Shown piece by piece: positions 25,331 to 34,159 of a stretch of 63,200 nucleotides of DNA. Location: NCBI GenBank assembly GCA_017656385.1, contig JACDNX010000010.1:1-63200 (forward strand), in the 5' to 3' direction. The stretch is from Thermodesulfobacterium sp. (GTDB lineage: Bacteria; Desulfobacterota; Thermodesulfobacteria; Thermodesulfobacteriales; Thermodesulfobacteriaceae). The notes beneath the pieces are model-generated. The model worked only from the letters and a program-made list of their open reading frames with translations, had not been told where the DNA came from and searched no databases. Made by a program: the position numbers and the translations under genes. Position 1 is the stretch's first letter. Every line of letters starts with the position of its first letter.

Positions 25331-26257
25331 TTACATATTCAAAAGATTAATAAGGGTTCTACAGGCTTCTGCACATTTTTTTAGACTTTCTTTTTCTTCT
25401 GGTAGAAGCTCTATTTCTATAATTTTTTCCACTCCGTTTTTTCCCAAAATTACAGGAACTCCTAAGAATACTCCGCTAATCTCATACTCTCCTTCTAAAT
25501 AAACAGAACAGGTTAGAACTCTTTTTTCATCTTTTATAATACTTTCTGCCATTTCCACTACAGAAAGTCCAGGGGTGATAAAGGCACTTCCTGATTTTAA
25601 ATAGGAAACTATTTCTCCTCCTCCAAATTTAGTTCTTTTAACTATTTCTTCTATTTTTTCCTTTGGTAAGAGTTCTGTAACAGGAATTCCTGAAACATTT
25701 GCTAATCTTACCAGAGGAAGCATTAAATCCCCGTGAATTCCCATTACAAGAGCCTGAACATCTTTGGGAGATACCTTAAGTGCCTCTGCTATGAAATAGC
25801 GATATCTTGCAGAATCAAGAACTCCGGCCATACCTATTACTCTGTTTTTAGGAAAGTTGGTAACTCTGTAAGCTACATAAACCATTGCATCAAGCGGATT
25901 GGAAACAACTATAACAATGCTATCCTTTGCATATTCTTTTATTTTCTCTGCACAGGATTTAACGATTTCTTTATTTATGTTTAGGAGATCTTCTCTCGAC
26001 ATACCTGGCTGTCTGGGTTTTCCAGCAGTAATAATCACCACCTTTGAATCTTTTATAGCTGAAAAGTCTTCAGTCCCCCATATTTTTCCAGAATAACCAA
26101 AAAGAGGACTGCTTTGCGCTAAATCCAGAGCCTTCCCCTTAGCAAGATCAGGTATAATATCAACCAGCACTATTTCCTCTGCCACATTTTTCACCATAGC
26201 CCATTTTGCACAGCTTGTTCCCACAGCTCCTGCACCGATAATGGATAGTTTAGCCAT
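25331..26257 (-). CDS. mdh: malate dehydrogenase (LDH-like family)
   Basis: About 308 residues of the lactate/malate dehydrogenase family. The Rossmann motif is IGAGAVGTSCAKW, the active-site loop is AGKPRQPGMSREDLL with the Arg that marks malate over lactate specificity, and the catalytic His lies in GIHGDLMLPL. The frame opens at 26275, but that first codon lies inside the AGGAGG ribosome site; the ATG at 26257 (MAKLSIIGAG) is correctly spaced. The Asp at the end of the second strand (VLVDI) points to NAD. It fits with the fumarase subunit at 13.8 kb in a partial citric acid cycle. Confidence 0.93.
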   Translation of the reverse strand: MAKLSIIGAGAVGTSCAKWAMVKNVAEEIVLVDIIPDLAKGKALDLAQSSPLFGYSGKIWGTEDFSAIKDSKVVIITAGKPRQPGMSREDLLNINKEIVKSCAEKIKEYAKDSIVIVVSNPLDAMVYVAYRVTNFPKNRVIGMAGVLDSARYRYFIAEALKVSPKDVQALVMGIHGDLMLPLVRLANVSGIPVTELLPKEKIEEIVKRTKFGGGEIVSYLKSGSAFITPGLSVVEMAESIIKDEKRVLTCSVYLEGEYEISGVFLGVPVILGKNGVEKIIEIELLPEEKESLKKCAEACRTLINLLNM

Positions 26258-26804
26258 TTTGTTCCTCCTTTCCAAATAATTTTAACCACTCTTTAAAAAT
26301 CTTTACTTTCTCATTTCCGTATTTTTTTAGCTCTTTAATAATTTCTTCTACAGACTTTTCTTTCACCAGCCCGTCAGGGTGTTTAGAAAAAAACTTGTCT
26401 GCAAAGGCAATAATTTTTTCTTCTAAGGTAAGTGGTATCATATCTCTTTTAGGCAAAGGCAAATTTTTTTCAATAATCTCTTTTTTGGTAATACCTACCC
26501 CTATATGTCTTTCGCATACAAGAGCATGTTTAGGAAGTCCCTCTTTTTCGAGAATTTCTCGCCCCAGATATCCATGAGCAATATAGGGATATTTGCCCTC
26601 TGGATTGAGTTTTGGAATGTAAGTATAAATTACTCCTATATCATGAAGCATGGAAGCCTCATAAATGAAATTACTGTCTACATTAGGAAATTTTTTTGCA
26701 ATTTCCAGAGCTTTATTAGCAACAGCTTCAGAATGCCTTATCAAAATCTCTAAAAGTTTGGGATTTCTGGAATAATATTTTTCAATAATTTTTAAAGGAT
26801 CCAT
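26250..26804 (-). CDS. HD-domain phosphohydrolase family protein
   Basis: About 184 residues. HD motif residues: His in LIRHSEAVANKA, the HD pair in ASMLHDIGVIYTY, and a late Asp in IIAFADKFFSKH. A conserved-looking HGYLGREILEKEGLP segment is shared with a family usually annotated simply as HDIG/HD domain protein, possibly a nucleotide or phosphate ester hydrolase. The frame opens at 26849, inside the dciA-like gene; the ATG at 26804 (MDPLKIIEKYY) is the better start, right after that gene's stop. It overlaps mdh by eight bases. Substrate unknown. Confidence 0.75.
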   Translation of the reverse strand: MDPLKIIEKYYSRNPKLLEILIRHSEAVANKALEIAKKFPNVDSNFIYEASMLHDIGVIYTYIPKLNPEGKYPYIAHGYLGREILEKEGLPKHALVCERHIGVGITKKEIIEKNLPLPKRDMIPLTLEEKIIAFADKFFSKHPDGLVKEKSVEEIIKELKKYGNEKVKIFKEWLKLFGKEEQNG

Positions 26805-26805
26805 T

Positions 26806-27129
26806 TTAAGTTTTAGAATTTTTCTTCTCTGAGAAAGGATTGATAACAAATTTTAAGTGTTTAAAAAGGGGTTTTAAATCAGGAGGAGTAGCATTTTCAA
26901 GCTTTTCTAAAATTTCCAGCGTCCGAGATGAAAGAATTTGGGAATAATAATGATTTGGGACTTCAATAATTAGTGTTCCATTATCAAAAGAAAGGGGGAT
27001 TGCCTTATCAAAAAATTCTTGAGGGACGATGTTTTTCCAGTTCTTTTTAGCTATTTCAAGTGCGGTGATACTTTTTTTAACCTCTGGAGGTAGTGGCAAA
27101 TCATTGAGAATATCTTTAAAAGAAAACAT
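26806..27129 (-). CDS. DUF721/DciA-like protein (possible replicative helicase loader)
   Basis: 107 residues resembling the DUF721 (DciA) family: the core WKNIVPQEFFDKAIPLSFDNGTLIIEVPNHYYSQ is the small KH-like domain seen in DciA, with W-x-x-I/V-V at the front and L-x-I/V-x-V later. DciA loads DnaB in bacteria that lack DnaC or DnaI; a DnaB is encoded at 47.9 kb. It stands between the phosphohexomutase and the HD protein in a tight operon with gaps of two or three bases. The assignment rests on pattern, not on a search. Confidence 0.65.
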   Translation of the reverse strand: MFSFKDILNDLPLPPEVKKSITALEIAKKNWKNIVPQEFFDKAIPLSFDNGTLIIEVPNHYYSQILSSRTLEILEKLENATPPDLKPLFKHLKFVINPFSEKKNSKT

Positions 27130-27131
27130 TT

Positions 27132-28496
27132 TTATAATTCTTCAAATACCTCTTCTAAGGCTTTATAAACTTTGTATTGCAATTTTTCTAAAAATTGCTG
27201 TGTTTCTGCTTCAAATCTCAGAACAAGAACTGGCTGGGTATTTGATGCTCTCACCAAAGCCCAACCTTCTTTAAATTCAATTCTTGCTCCATCAACATCT
27301 ATTACATTTAAGCCTTCCTTTTTAAATTTTTCCACAAGCTTTTCAACTACTTTAAACTTTATTTCATCGGGACATTCTTTTCTAATTTCAGGAGTGGAAT
27401 ACATCTTAGGAATATCTTTAAGATACTCAGAAAGAGGTATATTGTTTTGAGATAAGATTTCAGCAAGTCTCAGCGAGGCATATACACCATCGTCAAACCC
27501 AAACCATTTGTCTGCAAAAAACATGTGTCCACTCATTTCTCCTGCAAGGATAGCTTTTTCTTCTTTCATTTTATTTTTTATAAGAGAATGCCCTGTTTTC
27601 CACATAACAGGAGTTCCACCAAGCTTTGATACGGTTTCATACAATGTACGGGAACACTTAACCTCTCCAATTATTTTTGCCCCGGGACACTTTTTCAGTA
27701 AATATTTAGCAAAGATTATGAGAAGCTGATCTCCCCAAATAATATTTCCTTTTTCATCAATAACTCCTATTCTGTCTCCATCGCCATCGTATCCAAACCC
27801 TGCATCATAATTTTCTTTTACAACCGTTTCTTTAATCCATTTTAAGTTTTCAGGAACAACAGGATCAGGAAAGTGGTTGGGAAAGTTTCCGTCCACCTCA
27901 CAAAAAAGACATTTTACTTCGCACCCAAGTTTTTTGAAAATTTCAGGAGCAGTTAAACTGCAAACCCCGTTTCCGGGGTCTATAACCACTTTTAAAGGCC
28001 TTTTAATTTCTACATTTTTACAAACATAATCTATATATTTGCTTAGAATTTCTCTTTCTTCAACTTTTCCTTTACCTTTCTCAAAGTCCTGTTTCTCTAT
28101 AATTTTTCTTAACTCCTGAATTTGGTTTCCAAAGAGGGTATCTTTTCCTATACAGATTTTTAAACCGTTAAATTCAGGAGGATTGTGAGAACCTGTTACT
28201 TGAATACCTCCATCAGAATCTTCAAAAGTAAAGAGAGAAAAATACATTACAGGGGTTGGGCACATACCTATATTTATTACATCAACCCCTGTTGAAAGAA
28301 TTCCTTCAATAAGTGCAGACTGTAAAGTCGGAGAAGAGTTTCTTCCATCTCTTCCACAACAGACCCTTTTTCCCCCTTTTCTTTTGACAATCGTGCCATA
28401 AGCCCTTCCAATTTCTCTTACAACTTCTTCTGTAAAATCTATTCCCACTTTTCCTCTGATATCGTATTCTCTAAAAATATAAGGATTTATTTTCAT
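27132..28496 (-). CDS. phosphomannomutase/phosphoglucomutase
   Basis: 454 residues of the alpha-D-phosphohexomutase superfamily. It starts NPYIFREYDIRGKVG; the phosphoserine loop is TGSHNPPEFNGLK, the metal site GYDGDGDRIGVID, the sugar-binding loop GEMSGHMFF and the phosphate loop RASNTQPVLVLRFE. The sugar loop GEMSGH suits the PMM/PGM (AlgC-like) group that interconverts 1- and 6-phosphates of mannose or glucose for LPS and polysaccharide precursors. A GGAGG ribosome site precedes the ATG. It is the first gene of a nine-gene leftward run reaching parA. Confidence 0.92.
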   Translation of the reverse strand: MKINPYIFREYDIRGKVGIDFTEEVVREIGRAYGTIVKRKGGKRVCCGRDGRNSSPTLQSALIEGILSTGVDVINIGMCPTPVMYFSLFTFEDSDGGIQVTGSHNPPEFNGLKICIGKDTLFGNQIQELRKIIEKQDFEKGKGKVEEREILSKYIDYVCKNVEIKRPLKVVIDPGNGVCSLTAPEIFKKLGCEVKCLFCEVDGNFPNHFPDPVVPENLKWIKETVVKENYDAGFGYDGDGDRIGVIDEKGNIIWGDQLLIIFAKYLLKKCPGAKIIGEVKCSRTLYETVSKLGGTPVMWKTGHSLIKNKMKEEKAILAGEMSGHMFFADKWFGFDDGVYASLRLAEILSQNNIPLSEYLKDIPKMYSTPEIRKECPDEIKFKVVEKLVEKFKKEGLNVIDVDGARIEFKEGWALVRASNTQPVLVLRFEAETQQFLEKLQYKVYKALEEVFEEL

Positions 28497-28526
28497 AATA
28501 GCCTCCAGAAAGATTAAACTCTCTTT

Positions 28527-28555
28527 ATTATAAACTAAAAATCTTTTAATAAAAA
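28527..28555 (-). promoter_or_regulatory. possible promoter of the phosphohexomutase-to-parA operon
   Basis: Minus strand TATAAT (28532-28527) with a weak -35 (TTTTTA, 28555-28550) 17 bases upstream. The -10 box is perfect but the -35 is poor. Confidence 0.35.
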
Positions 28556-28625
28556 GGTACTCTTGACTTGGTAAAAAGTTATTATTAAAAATTATTAAAT
28601 AAAAGCATTTTTAGGAGGTGAAAAG

Positions 28626-29216
28626 ATGATAGGGTTTTTAAAAATAATTTCTTTTTTGATTCCTTTTACTTTGTGCACTTCTCTTTCTTTTGCTAAAAAT
28701 ACTAAGAAAATTCTTATGATTATTGCCCATCAAAATTTTAGAGATGAGGAGTTGCTGATTCCCAAAAAACTTTTTGAAAGTGAGGGATATAATGTGGTTA
28801 TAGCTTCAACCTCTTTAAAGCCAGCTAAGGGAATGCTTGGAGCAGTTGTTACACCACAAATTTTAATTGATCAAGTTAAGGTAGAAGATTATGATGCCAT
28901 AGTTTTTGTGGGAGGGGTTGGGGCTCAGGAGTATTTTAATAATTCTGTAGCACATAAAATAGCAAAAGAAGCAGTTTCAAAAGGGAAAATTCTTGCTGCT
29001 ATTTGTCTTGCTCCCAGAACACTTGCTGAAGCAGGGGTATTAAAAGGTAAAAAAGCAACTGTCTGGGTATCAGAGGGGAAAACCTTAGAGGCAAAAGGAG
29101 CATATTATACCGGAAAGCCGGTTGAGGTTGACGGAAACATAGTTACAGGATCTGGTCCCCAGGCTGCAGAAGAATTTGGCAAAACTATATTAAAGCTCTT
29201 AAAGTCTCAAAAATAA
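28626..29216 (+). CDS. DJ-1/PfpI family protein with signal peptide
   Basis: 196 residues. Residues 1-23 (MIGFLKIISF to LSFA) form a Sec signal peptide ending near AKN, so the protein should be periplasmic, which is uncommon for DJ-1/PfpI proteins. The domain follows: DEELLIPKKLFESEGY, FVGGVGAQEYF and the nucleophile elbow AAICLAPRTLA with the reactive Cys around residue 119. Relatives include proteases, deglycase-like and chaperone proteins, so the activity is open. A strong AGGAGGTG ribosome site is present, and TTGACT at 28563 suggests its own promoter. It converges on the DAHP synthase gene with a gap of four bases. Confidence 0.82.
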   Translation: MIGFLKIISFLIPFTLCTSLSFAKNTKKILMIIAHQNFRDEELLIPKKLFESEGYNVVIASTSLKPAKGMLGAVVTPQILIDQVKVEDYDAIVFVGGVGAQEYFNNSVAHKIAKEAVSKGKILAAICLAPRTLAEAGVLKGKKATVWVSEGKTLEAKGAYYTGKPVEVDGNIVTGSGPQAAEEFGKTILKLLKSQK

Positions 29217-29220
29217 AGAT

Positions 29221-30327
29221 TTAAGCCTGATTTACCAGCTTTTTTAATTCTAAGTATGTTTCTCTAACCTTATAGACAAAATCTAAGTAAAGAGGGAGTT
29301 CGGAAAGAGGTATAGCCTGAGGTCCATCACATAGAGCTTTGTCAGGCTCAGGATGAAATTCTACAAGAATAGCATTTGCACCACTTATTACACCTTGAGC
29401 TGTAACATGATAAATATCCCTTATCCCATCAGCTGATTTGATTCTTGTTCCTATAGGATGAGAGGGATCAATACAAACAGGGAGTCTTGTAAGTCTTTTT
29501 ACTACAGGAACATGAGCAAAATCAGTTAAATTTCTATGAGGATCTCCTAAATGGGTTCTAACACCTCTCAAACAGAAAATAATTTTGGTATTTCCTTCTG
29601 AGGCAATATACTCAGCTGCATTCAGACTTTCCTCTAAAGCAAGCCCGTATCCCCTTTTATAAAGAATTGGAAAATCCTGTTGTCTACCAACAGCTTTAAG
29701 TAATTCAAAATTTTGAGCATTCCTTGTGCCTATCTGTAAAATTACTCCACAGGGATTTCCGGTAAGGTGAAGGGCTTCTTTTATTTCATCTATGTGATGT
29801 GGTGCAAGAACCTCCATTACAATTATCTTAATTTCATATTTTCCAGCAAGATCAAATAACCAGGGAAGACACTCTTTGCCATGTCCCTGGAAATCGTAAG
29901 GGGAAGTCCTTGGTTTATAAGCTCCCATACGTGCACAACATACATTATTTTCCTTTAGAACCTTAAATATCTTTTCAGTATTTTCATAGGTATCAACTGC
30001 ACAAAGACCAGCAAAGATATGAAAAGAATCTTGATTGAATTGAATACCCTTGTATTCAAAACCAAGATCACTTAATATACCATGTTTCCCAATCAATCTA
30101 TATTTAGCTGTTACTTTTATTGCCTTTTCTACACCTGGTAAACTTTCTATTTCTTCAGGAGATATCATATAATCCTCCCCTATAAGATGAATCTCAAGAA
30201 GTTTTCGTGTAACACCTTGGTGTTCCATGACTTTAACCTTCAAGTGGGGAAATCGCTCTAAATAGGTCATTAAAGATTTAAACTCGGGACTTTCTTGAGT
30301 AATATGAGGTTCCATGATGATAATCAT
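29221..30327 (-). CDS. aroF: 3-deoxy-7-phosphoheptulonate (DAHP) synthase
   Basis: 368 residues, first enzyme of the shikimate pathway. An N-terminal ferredoxin-like regulatory domain (about 1-95) is followed by the type I beta DAHP/KDO8P synthase barrel: AGLCAVDTYEN, GAYKPRTSPYDFQGHG, QIGTRNAQNFELL, ILYKRGY, ICLRG-like (IFCLRGVRTH), DPSHPIGTR and VEFHPEPDKALCDG. Metal ligands Cys, His, Glu and Asp can be placed. The first motif (LCAVD instead of PCSVE) and the HPIGTR loop diverge from the Thermotoga type. The N-terminal domain implies feedback control by an aromatic amino acid or prephenate. It diverges from leuA. Confidence 0.88.
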   Translation of the reverse strand: MIIIMEPHITQESPEFKSLMTYLERFPHLKVKVMEHQGVTRKLLEIHLIGEDYMISPEEIESLPGVEKAIKVTAKYRLIGKHGILSDLGFEYKGIQFNQDSFHIFAGLCAVDTYENTEKIFKVLKENNVCCARMGAYKPRTSPYDFQGHGKECLPWLFDLAGKYEIKIIVMEVLAPHHIDEIKEALHLTGNPCGVILQIGTRNAQNFELLKAVGRQQDFPILYKRGYGLALEESLNAAEYIASEGNTKIIFCLRGVRTHLGDPHRNLTDFAHVPVVKRLTRLPVCIDPSHPIGTRIKSADGIRDIYHVTAQGVISGANAILVEFHPEPDKALCDGPQAIPLSELPLYLDFVYKVRETYLELKKLVNQA

Positions 30328-30403
30328 CGTTTAAACCCTCCTTTTGTAAGATTTATAAAATTCAATAAATCCCAAATTTGATTTTTTGCAAGCCTTTTCT
30401 TAA

Positions 30404-30431
30404 TTGGCAAAATTCAAAAATAGGTTAAAAT
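30404..30431 (+). promoter_or_regulatory. promoter of leuA
   Basis: TTGGCA (30404-30409), a 16-base spacer and TAAAAT (30426-30431). The same -10 and spacing recur before rtcB and the small lipoprotein gene. Confidence 0.5.
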
Positions 30432-30469
30432 TTTTTTAAATTAAACAGTATATTGAAGGAGGTGAACTT

Positions 30470-32107
30470 TTGAATCCACGAATAATTTTTTTTGATACCA
30501 CATTAAGAGATGGAGAACAATCTCCCGGAGTTTCTTTAGATTTAAAGCAAAAAGTAGAGATAGGAAAAGCTCTTGCTGAATTGGGGATAGATGTTATTGA
30601 AGGTGGATTTCCTATTACTTCCCCAGGGGATTTTGAGGCAGTAAAAACACTTGCCAAGGAGATTAAAGGAGTAACTATTGCTGCTTTAGCAAGAGCAAAT
30701 AAAAAGGACATAGAGGTTGCTTGGGAAGCTTTAAAATCTGCTGAATCTCCAAGAATTCATACATTTATTGCTACCTCAGATATTCATTTAAAATATAAAC
30801 TCAAAAAAAGTAGAAGCGAGGTTTTAGAAATTGCAAGAGAAGCAGTAAAATATGCTCTTTCTTTTTGTCCAGATGTGGAATTTTCAGCTGAAGATGCTAC
30901 CCGTAGTGATTGGGATTACTTAGCTCAGGTCATTTTAGAGGTAGTTAAGGTGGGAGCCAAAACTATTAATATTCCTGATACAGTAGGATATGTAATCCCT
31001 CATGAATATTACAACTTAATTAAATTTTTGGTAGAAAAACTTATTTCTGCAGGTTATGAAGATGATCTTAGAAACGGAAGTTTAAGAATTTCTGTTCATT
31101 GTCACAATGATCTCGGTTTAGCTGTTGCTAATTCTCTTTCTGCTATTTTAGCAGGTGCAACTCAGGTTGAGGGCACAATAAATGGAATTGGAGAAAGAGC
31201 AGGAAATGCAGCTTTAGAAGAAATTATTATGACTATTAAAACAAGAAATGATTTTTTTGAGAAAAAACTGGGCTATCCTCTTCAACTTAACATAGATACA
31301 AAAAAAATTGTTCCTATAAGTCAACTGGTATCAAAATATACAGGAATGATAGTTCAACCCAATAAAGCCATTGTTGGAACCAATGCTTTTGCTCATGAGT
31401 CTGGAATTCATCAACATGGAGTGATTTGTGAAAGATCAACTTATGAGATTATTAGCCCTGAAGAAGTAGGATGGACAGGTTCTGCTATTGTTCTCGGAAA
31501 ACACTCCGGAAGACATGCTATAGGATTTAAATTGAAAAGCAAAGGTTGGCAATTTGATGATGAGGTTTTAAGTAAAGTTTTTGAAAAATTTAAAATAGAA
31601 ATAAAAGATGTGCTTAAAAAAATTGATGATGAGTATCTGGAAGGTATTCTTATAGATCTTTTCTTGGAAAATCAGTATAGATATAAACTTGTTTCCTCTC
31701 AGGTTATAAGTGTTCATAGCGGTTCTTTAAAGCCTATTGCTCAAGTAGAGATAGAAGATAAAAAAGAAGGAAAAAAGGTTTCAGTTGGACTTGGAGTAGG
31801 TCCTATTGATGCAGCTTATAAAGCAGTAGCAGAAGCTTTGGGTTATTCTTTTGATAGAACAGATGGAAAAAGATTTTTAAGACTTATAGATTTTCATATA
31901 AGTGCTCTTACAGGTGGAACATCAGCAGAGGGAGTCTGTGGTTTGATTATTGAAGACGAAAAGGGATTGAGAACTGCAGGTCTTGGAAAAGATGGAGACA
32001 TAGTTATTGCAAGTTTAAAAGCTTTACTCAAAGCTTTAAATCGTTTGGAAGCATTTCAAGAAAAAGGAGAAGAACTAAAAAATAGGGTTCTTACCTTTAA
32101 AACTTAA
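30470..32107 (+). CDS. leuA: 2-isopropylmalate synthase
   Basis: 545 residues; condenses acetyl-CoA with 2-oxoisovalerate in leucine synthesis. Start codon is TTG, chosen because AAGGAGGTGA lies just upstream and the protein begins at the conserved FFDTTLRDGEQSPGVSL. The barrel shows GGFPITSPGDF, HTFIATSDIH, EFSAEDATRSD, NIPDTVGY, HCHNDLGLAVANS and NGIGERAGNAALEE. After the communicator region (HESGIHQHG) comes the LeuA regulatory domain (about 400-530), with GTSAEG, so leucine feedback is likely. A homocitrate or citramalate role is less likely given these motifs. No leuB, C or D gene is adjacent. Confidence 0.9.
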   Translation: MNPRIIFFDTTLRDGEQSPGVSLDLKQKVEIGKALAELGIDVIEGGFPITSPGDFEAVKTLAKEIKGVTIAALARANKKDIEVAWEALKSAESPRIHTFIATSDIHLKYKLKKSRSEVLEIAREAVKYALSFCPDVEFSAEDATRSDWDYLAQVILEVVKVGAKTINIPDTVGYVIPHEYYNLIKFLVEKLISAGYEDDLRNGSLRISVHCHNDLGLAVANSLSAILAGATQVEGTINGIGERAGNAALEEIIMTIKTRNDFFEKKLGYPLQLNIDTKKIVPISQLVSKYTGMIVQPNKAIVGTNAFAHESGIHQHGVICERSTYEIISPEEVGWTGSAIVLGKHSGRHAIGFKLKSKGWQFDDEVLSKVFEKFKIEIKDVLKKIDDEYLEGILIDLFLENQYRYKLVSSQVISVHSGSLKPIAQVEIEDKKEGKKVSVGLGVGPIDAAYKAVAEALGYSFDRTDGKRFLRLIDFHISALTGGTSAEGVCGLIIEDEKGLRTAGLGKDGDIVIASLKALLKALNRLEAFQEKGEELKNRVLTFKT

Positions 32108-32856
32108 AATTTTTTTAATAGATAGATTCTCTGAGTAGCTTTATTTGCCCACTCACTTTCTGGATTTAACAGAATTATAGATCTCCACAATTCCTTTGCT
32201 TTTTCTACATTTCCTTTTCTAAAATATATTTCTCCAAGATAATACCTTGCTTCCCCAGAAGTTTTATCTAATTTAAAAGCTTGGAGAAAATAAAACTCAG
32301 CTGAATTTAAATCTCCGCTATTGAGATAGATAAGTCCTAAATAAATCAAAGTTTTGGGATACCTGGGATTCTCTTTTAATGCCTCAATAAGAATGGAAAT
32401 AGCCTTCTTTTTATCACCTAACTGGTAATAAGCCCAACCAAGATTTGTGCGAGCAATAAAGGAATTGAGATAATAGGGATTTTTAAGGGCTTTATTGAAA
32501 TAGTCAATAGCCTCTCTATATTTACCCTGTAACAATTTTAAAGAGCCCAGGTTGTTATAAGCCTCAGAAAAATTGGGATCTAACTTAAGAGCTTCTTTTA
32601 AATTTTCCTCAGCTTTGGAATACTCTTTCTTTCCCATATAAGCAAGTCCAAAAAGATTATAAATTTCTGGATCACACTTGTCGGCTTTTTTAGCATACTC
32701 AAGCTCTTTTAAAGCCTCTGTATACCGATTATTTTTTATATAAATCTTAGCAAGTTCTTTATGAGAAGCAGCTTTTTCTAAGTAAAATTCTTTTTCAGCC
32801 TTACAGGAGAACAAAAAAGGAAGCAAAATTATAATAAAAATAAGAAACCGTCTCAT
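32104..32856 (-). CDS. TPR-repeat lipoprotein
   Basis: 250 residues. A lipoprotein signal (MRRFLIFIIILLPFLFSC, lipid on Cys18) is followed by about six tetratricopeptide repeats from residue 30 to the end, with the usual A-x-NLG-x-x-x-x-x-GK-x-x-A spacing. The layout recalls PilF/PilW pilotins and NlpI-type scaffolds; it probably holds partners together at the periplasmic face of a membrane. No pilus genes are present in the window, so the partner is unknown. Its stop shares TTAA with the stop of leuA, and yjbQ follows upstream by four bases. Confidence 0.82.
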   Translation of the reverse strand: MRRFLIFIIILLPFLFSCKAEKEFYLEKAASHKELAKIYIKNNRYTEALKELEYAKKADKCDPEIYNLFGLAYMGKKEYSKAEENLKEALKLDPNFSEAYNNLGSLKLLQGKYREAIDYFNKALKNPYYLNSFIARTNLGWAYYQLGDKKKAISILIEALKENPRYPKTLIYLGLIYLNSGDLNSAEFYFLQAFKLDKTSGEARYYLGEIYFRKGNVEKAKELWRSIILLNPESEWANKATQRIYLLKKF

Positions 32857-32860
32857 AGTC

Positions 32861-33247
32861 TTACCCTTCTATAAATTTTACATATACTTTTCTTGTTCTT
32901 GGACCATCGTATTCAGCAAAAAATACTTTCTGCCAGGTTCCAAGAACAAGTCTTCCTTTTTCAACAATTAAAATCAAAGATGGACCTGTAAGACTTGATT
33001 TTACATGTCCTGGAGAGTTGCCTTCCATATGTTTATAGCTGAAATTTTCAGGTGCCATCTTATCAAAAATATCTAAAATATCTTCCTTTACCGCAGGATC
33101 AGCACCTTCATTTACAATTATTCCTGCAGTGGTATGAGGCACATACACCACACAAATACCATCCTTAGGAGGTAGTAAATTTTCAATTTCTTTGGTAATA
33201 TCTATTAATTCTACCTTCTTTCTTGATTTTATTGTGATACTTTCCAT
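32861..33247 (-). CDS. YjbQ family protein (UPF0047, secondary thiamine-phosphate synthase-like)
   Basis: 128 residues, full length for the family. Signature: VYVPHTTAGIIVNEGADPAVKEDI, HMEGNSPGHVKSSLTGPS and LGTWQKVFFAEYDGPR, including the conserved His residues. E. coli YjbQ has weak thiamine phosphate synthase activity, but the physiological role is unclear. It is first in an operon with the TPR lipoprotein and has its own near-consensus promoter overlapping that of the divergent L,D-transpeptidase gene. Confidence 0.9.
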   Translation of the reverse strand: MESITIKSRKKVELIDITKEIENLLPPKDGICVVYVPHTTAGIIVNEGADPAVKEDILDIFDKMAPENFSYKHMEGNSPGHVKSSLTGPSLILIVEKGRLVLGTWQKVFFAEYDGPRTRKVYVKFIEG

Positions 33248-33260
33248 AAGGTTTTATAAT
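33232..33260 (+). promoter_or_regulatory. promoter of the L,D-transpeptidase-panCD-rimO run
   Basis: TTGTGA (33232-33237), a 17-base spacer and TATAAT (33255-33260). It overlaps the divergent yjbQ promoter, so the two may compete for polymerase. Confidence 0.5.
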
Positions 33261-33283
33261 ATTAAAGAAACCCTTAAAGTCAA
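33256..33283 (-). promoter_or_regulatory. promoter of yjbQ
   Basis: Minus strand TTGACT (33283-33278), a 16-base spacer and TATTAT (33261-33256). Its -10 box shares bases with the plus-strand TATAAT. Confidence 0.5.
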
Positions 33284-33289
33284 GTTAAA

Positions 33290-34156
33290 ATGAGAAAAAT
33301 TTGGATAATTCTGTTCCTTTTTATGTTTATTTTGCAATTTTATAGTTTAAAAGCAGAAACTATAATTGTGATAGATAAAGGAAGAAAAATTTTGGAACTT
33401 AAGGAAGGGAAAAAAGTTATAGCCTTATATGAAGTAGGGCTCGGTTTAAAAAGTTCTCTTCCTAAGGAGAAGAAAGGAGACTTTTTAACTCCAGAGGGAT
33501 TATACCAGATAGTTGATATAAGAACTTCAGAGAAGTATAAATATTTTCTTGAACTTAACTATCCCAATCTTAATGATCTTGCTCTTGCTTATTATAAAGG
33601 GCTTATAGAAAAAGAAGAATTTATAAAACTTATAAAAGTATTGGAAGAATTTAAAATTATAGAAAACAGTTTGCTGGGAAATAAAATAGGTATTCATGGA
33701 GGAGGTGCATTTAAATTAGAGAAAAAAAATGGAAAAGTTTATAAGAATTATCATTGGACTAAAGGTTGTATAGCTCTTAGTAATAAAGATCTTATTAAAC
33801 TTTTAAAATATGTTAAAATAGATCAAAAAGTTTACATTTTGAATTCTCAGAAGAAGCTTTATGATATATTGAAAAAGTTTGTTTATCCCACAAAGGTAAA
33901 GCCTTTGGAAATTTTTGAGGGTGAGTTATATTTAAAATTAGATGATTATACCTATTTAAATTTCCAACTTTCAGAGTATTATCAAGGTCTGAAAAAATTA
34001 GTTATAAAAAGATGGCATAGGGGTGCATTGAAGGAGAAGATAGAGAGTGATGAAGCAGGCAATTTCCCAGATGTAGAAAAGGAAAGATATTTTAAAGAGC
34101 TTATTATAAAAAATTTAGGGAATCTTTTTAAACCTTACAAACATCTTGAGATATAA
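33290..34156 (+). CDS. L,D-transpeptidase (YkuD domain), secreted
   Basis: 288 residues with an N-terminal signal or anchor (about 4-22). The YkuD domain begins at ETIIVIDKGRKILELKEG and has the catalytic stretch GIHGGGAF ... HWTKGCIALSN with nucleophile Cys in TKGCIAL. Such enzymes make 3-3 peptidoglycan cross-links or attach lipoproteins. A C-terminal extension of about 100 residues follows the catalytic domain and is not recognised. No Shine-Dalgarno is visible before the ATG. It complements the class A PBP and the NlpC/P60 hydrolase encoded in the same window. Confidence 0.87.
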   Translation: MRKIWIILFLFMFILQFYSLKAETIIVIDKGRKILELKEGKKVIALYEVGLGLKSSLPKEKKGDFLTPEGLYQIVDIRTSEKYKYFLELNYPNLNDLALAYYKGLIEKEEFIKLIKVLEEFKIIENSLLGNKIGIHGGGAFKLEKKNGKVYKNYHWTKGCIALSNKDLIKLLKYVKIDQKVYILNSQKKLYDILKKFVYPTKVKPLEIFEGELYLKLDDYTYLNFQLSEYYQGLKKLVIKRWHRGALKEKIESDEAGNFPDVEKERYFKELIIKNLGNLFKPYKHLEI

Positions 34157-34159
34157 AAA

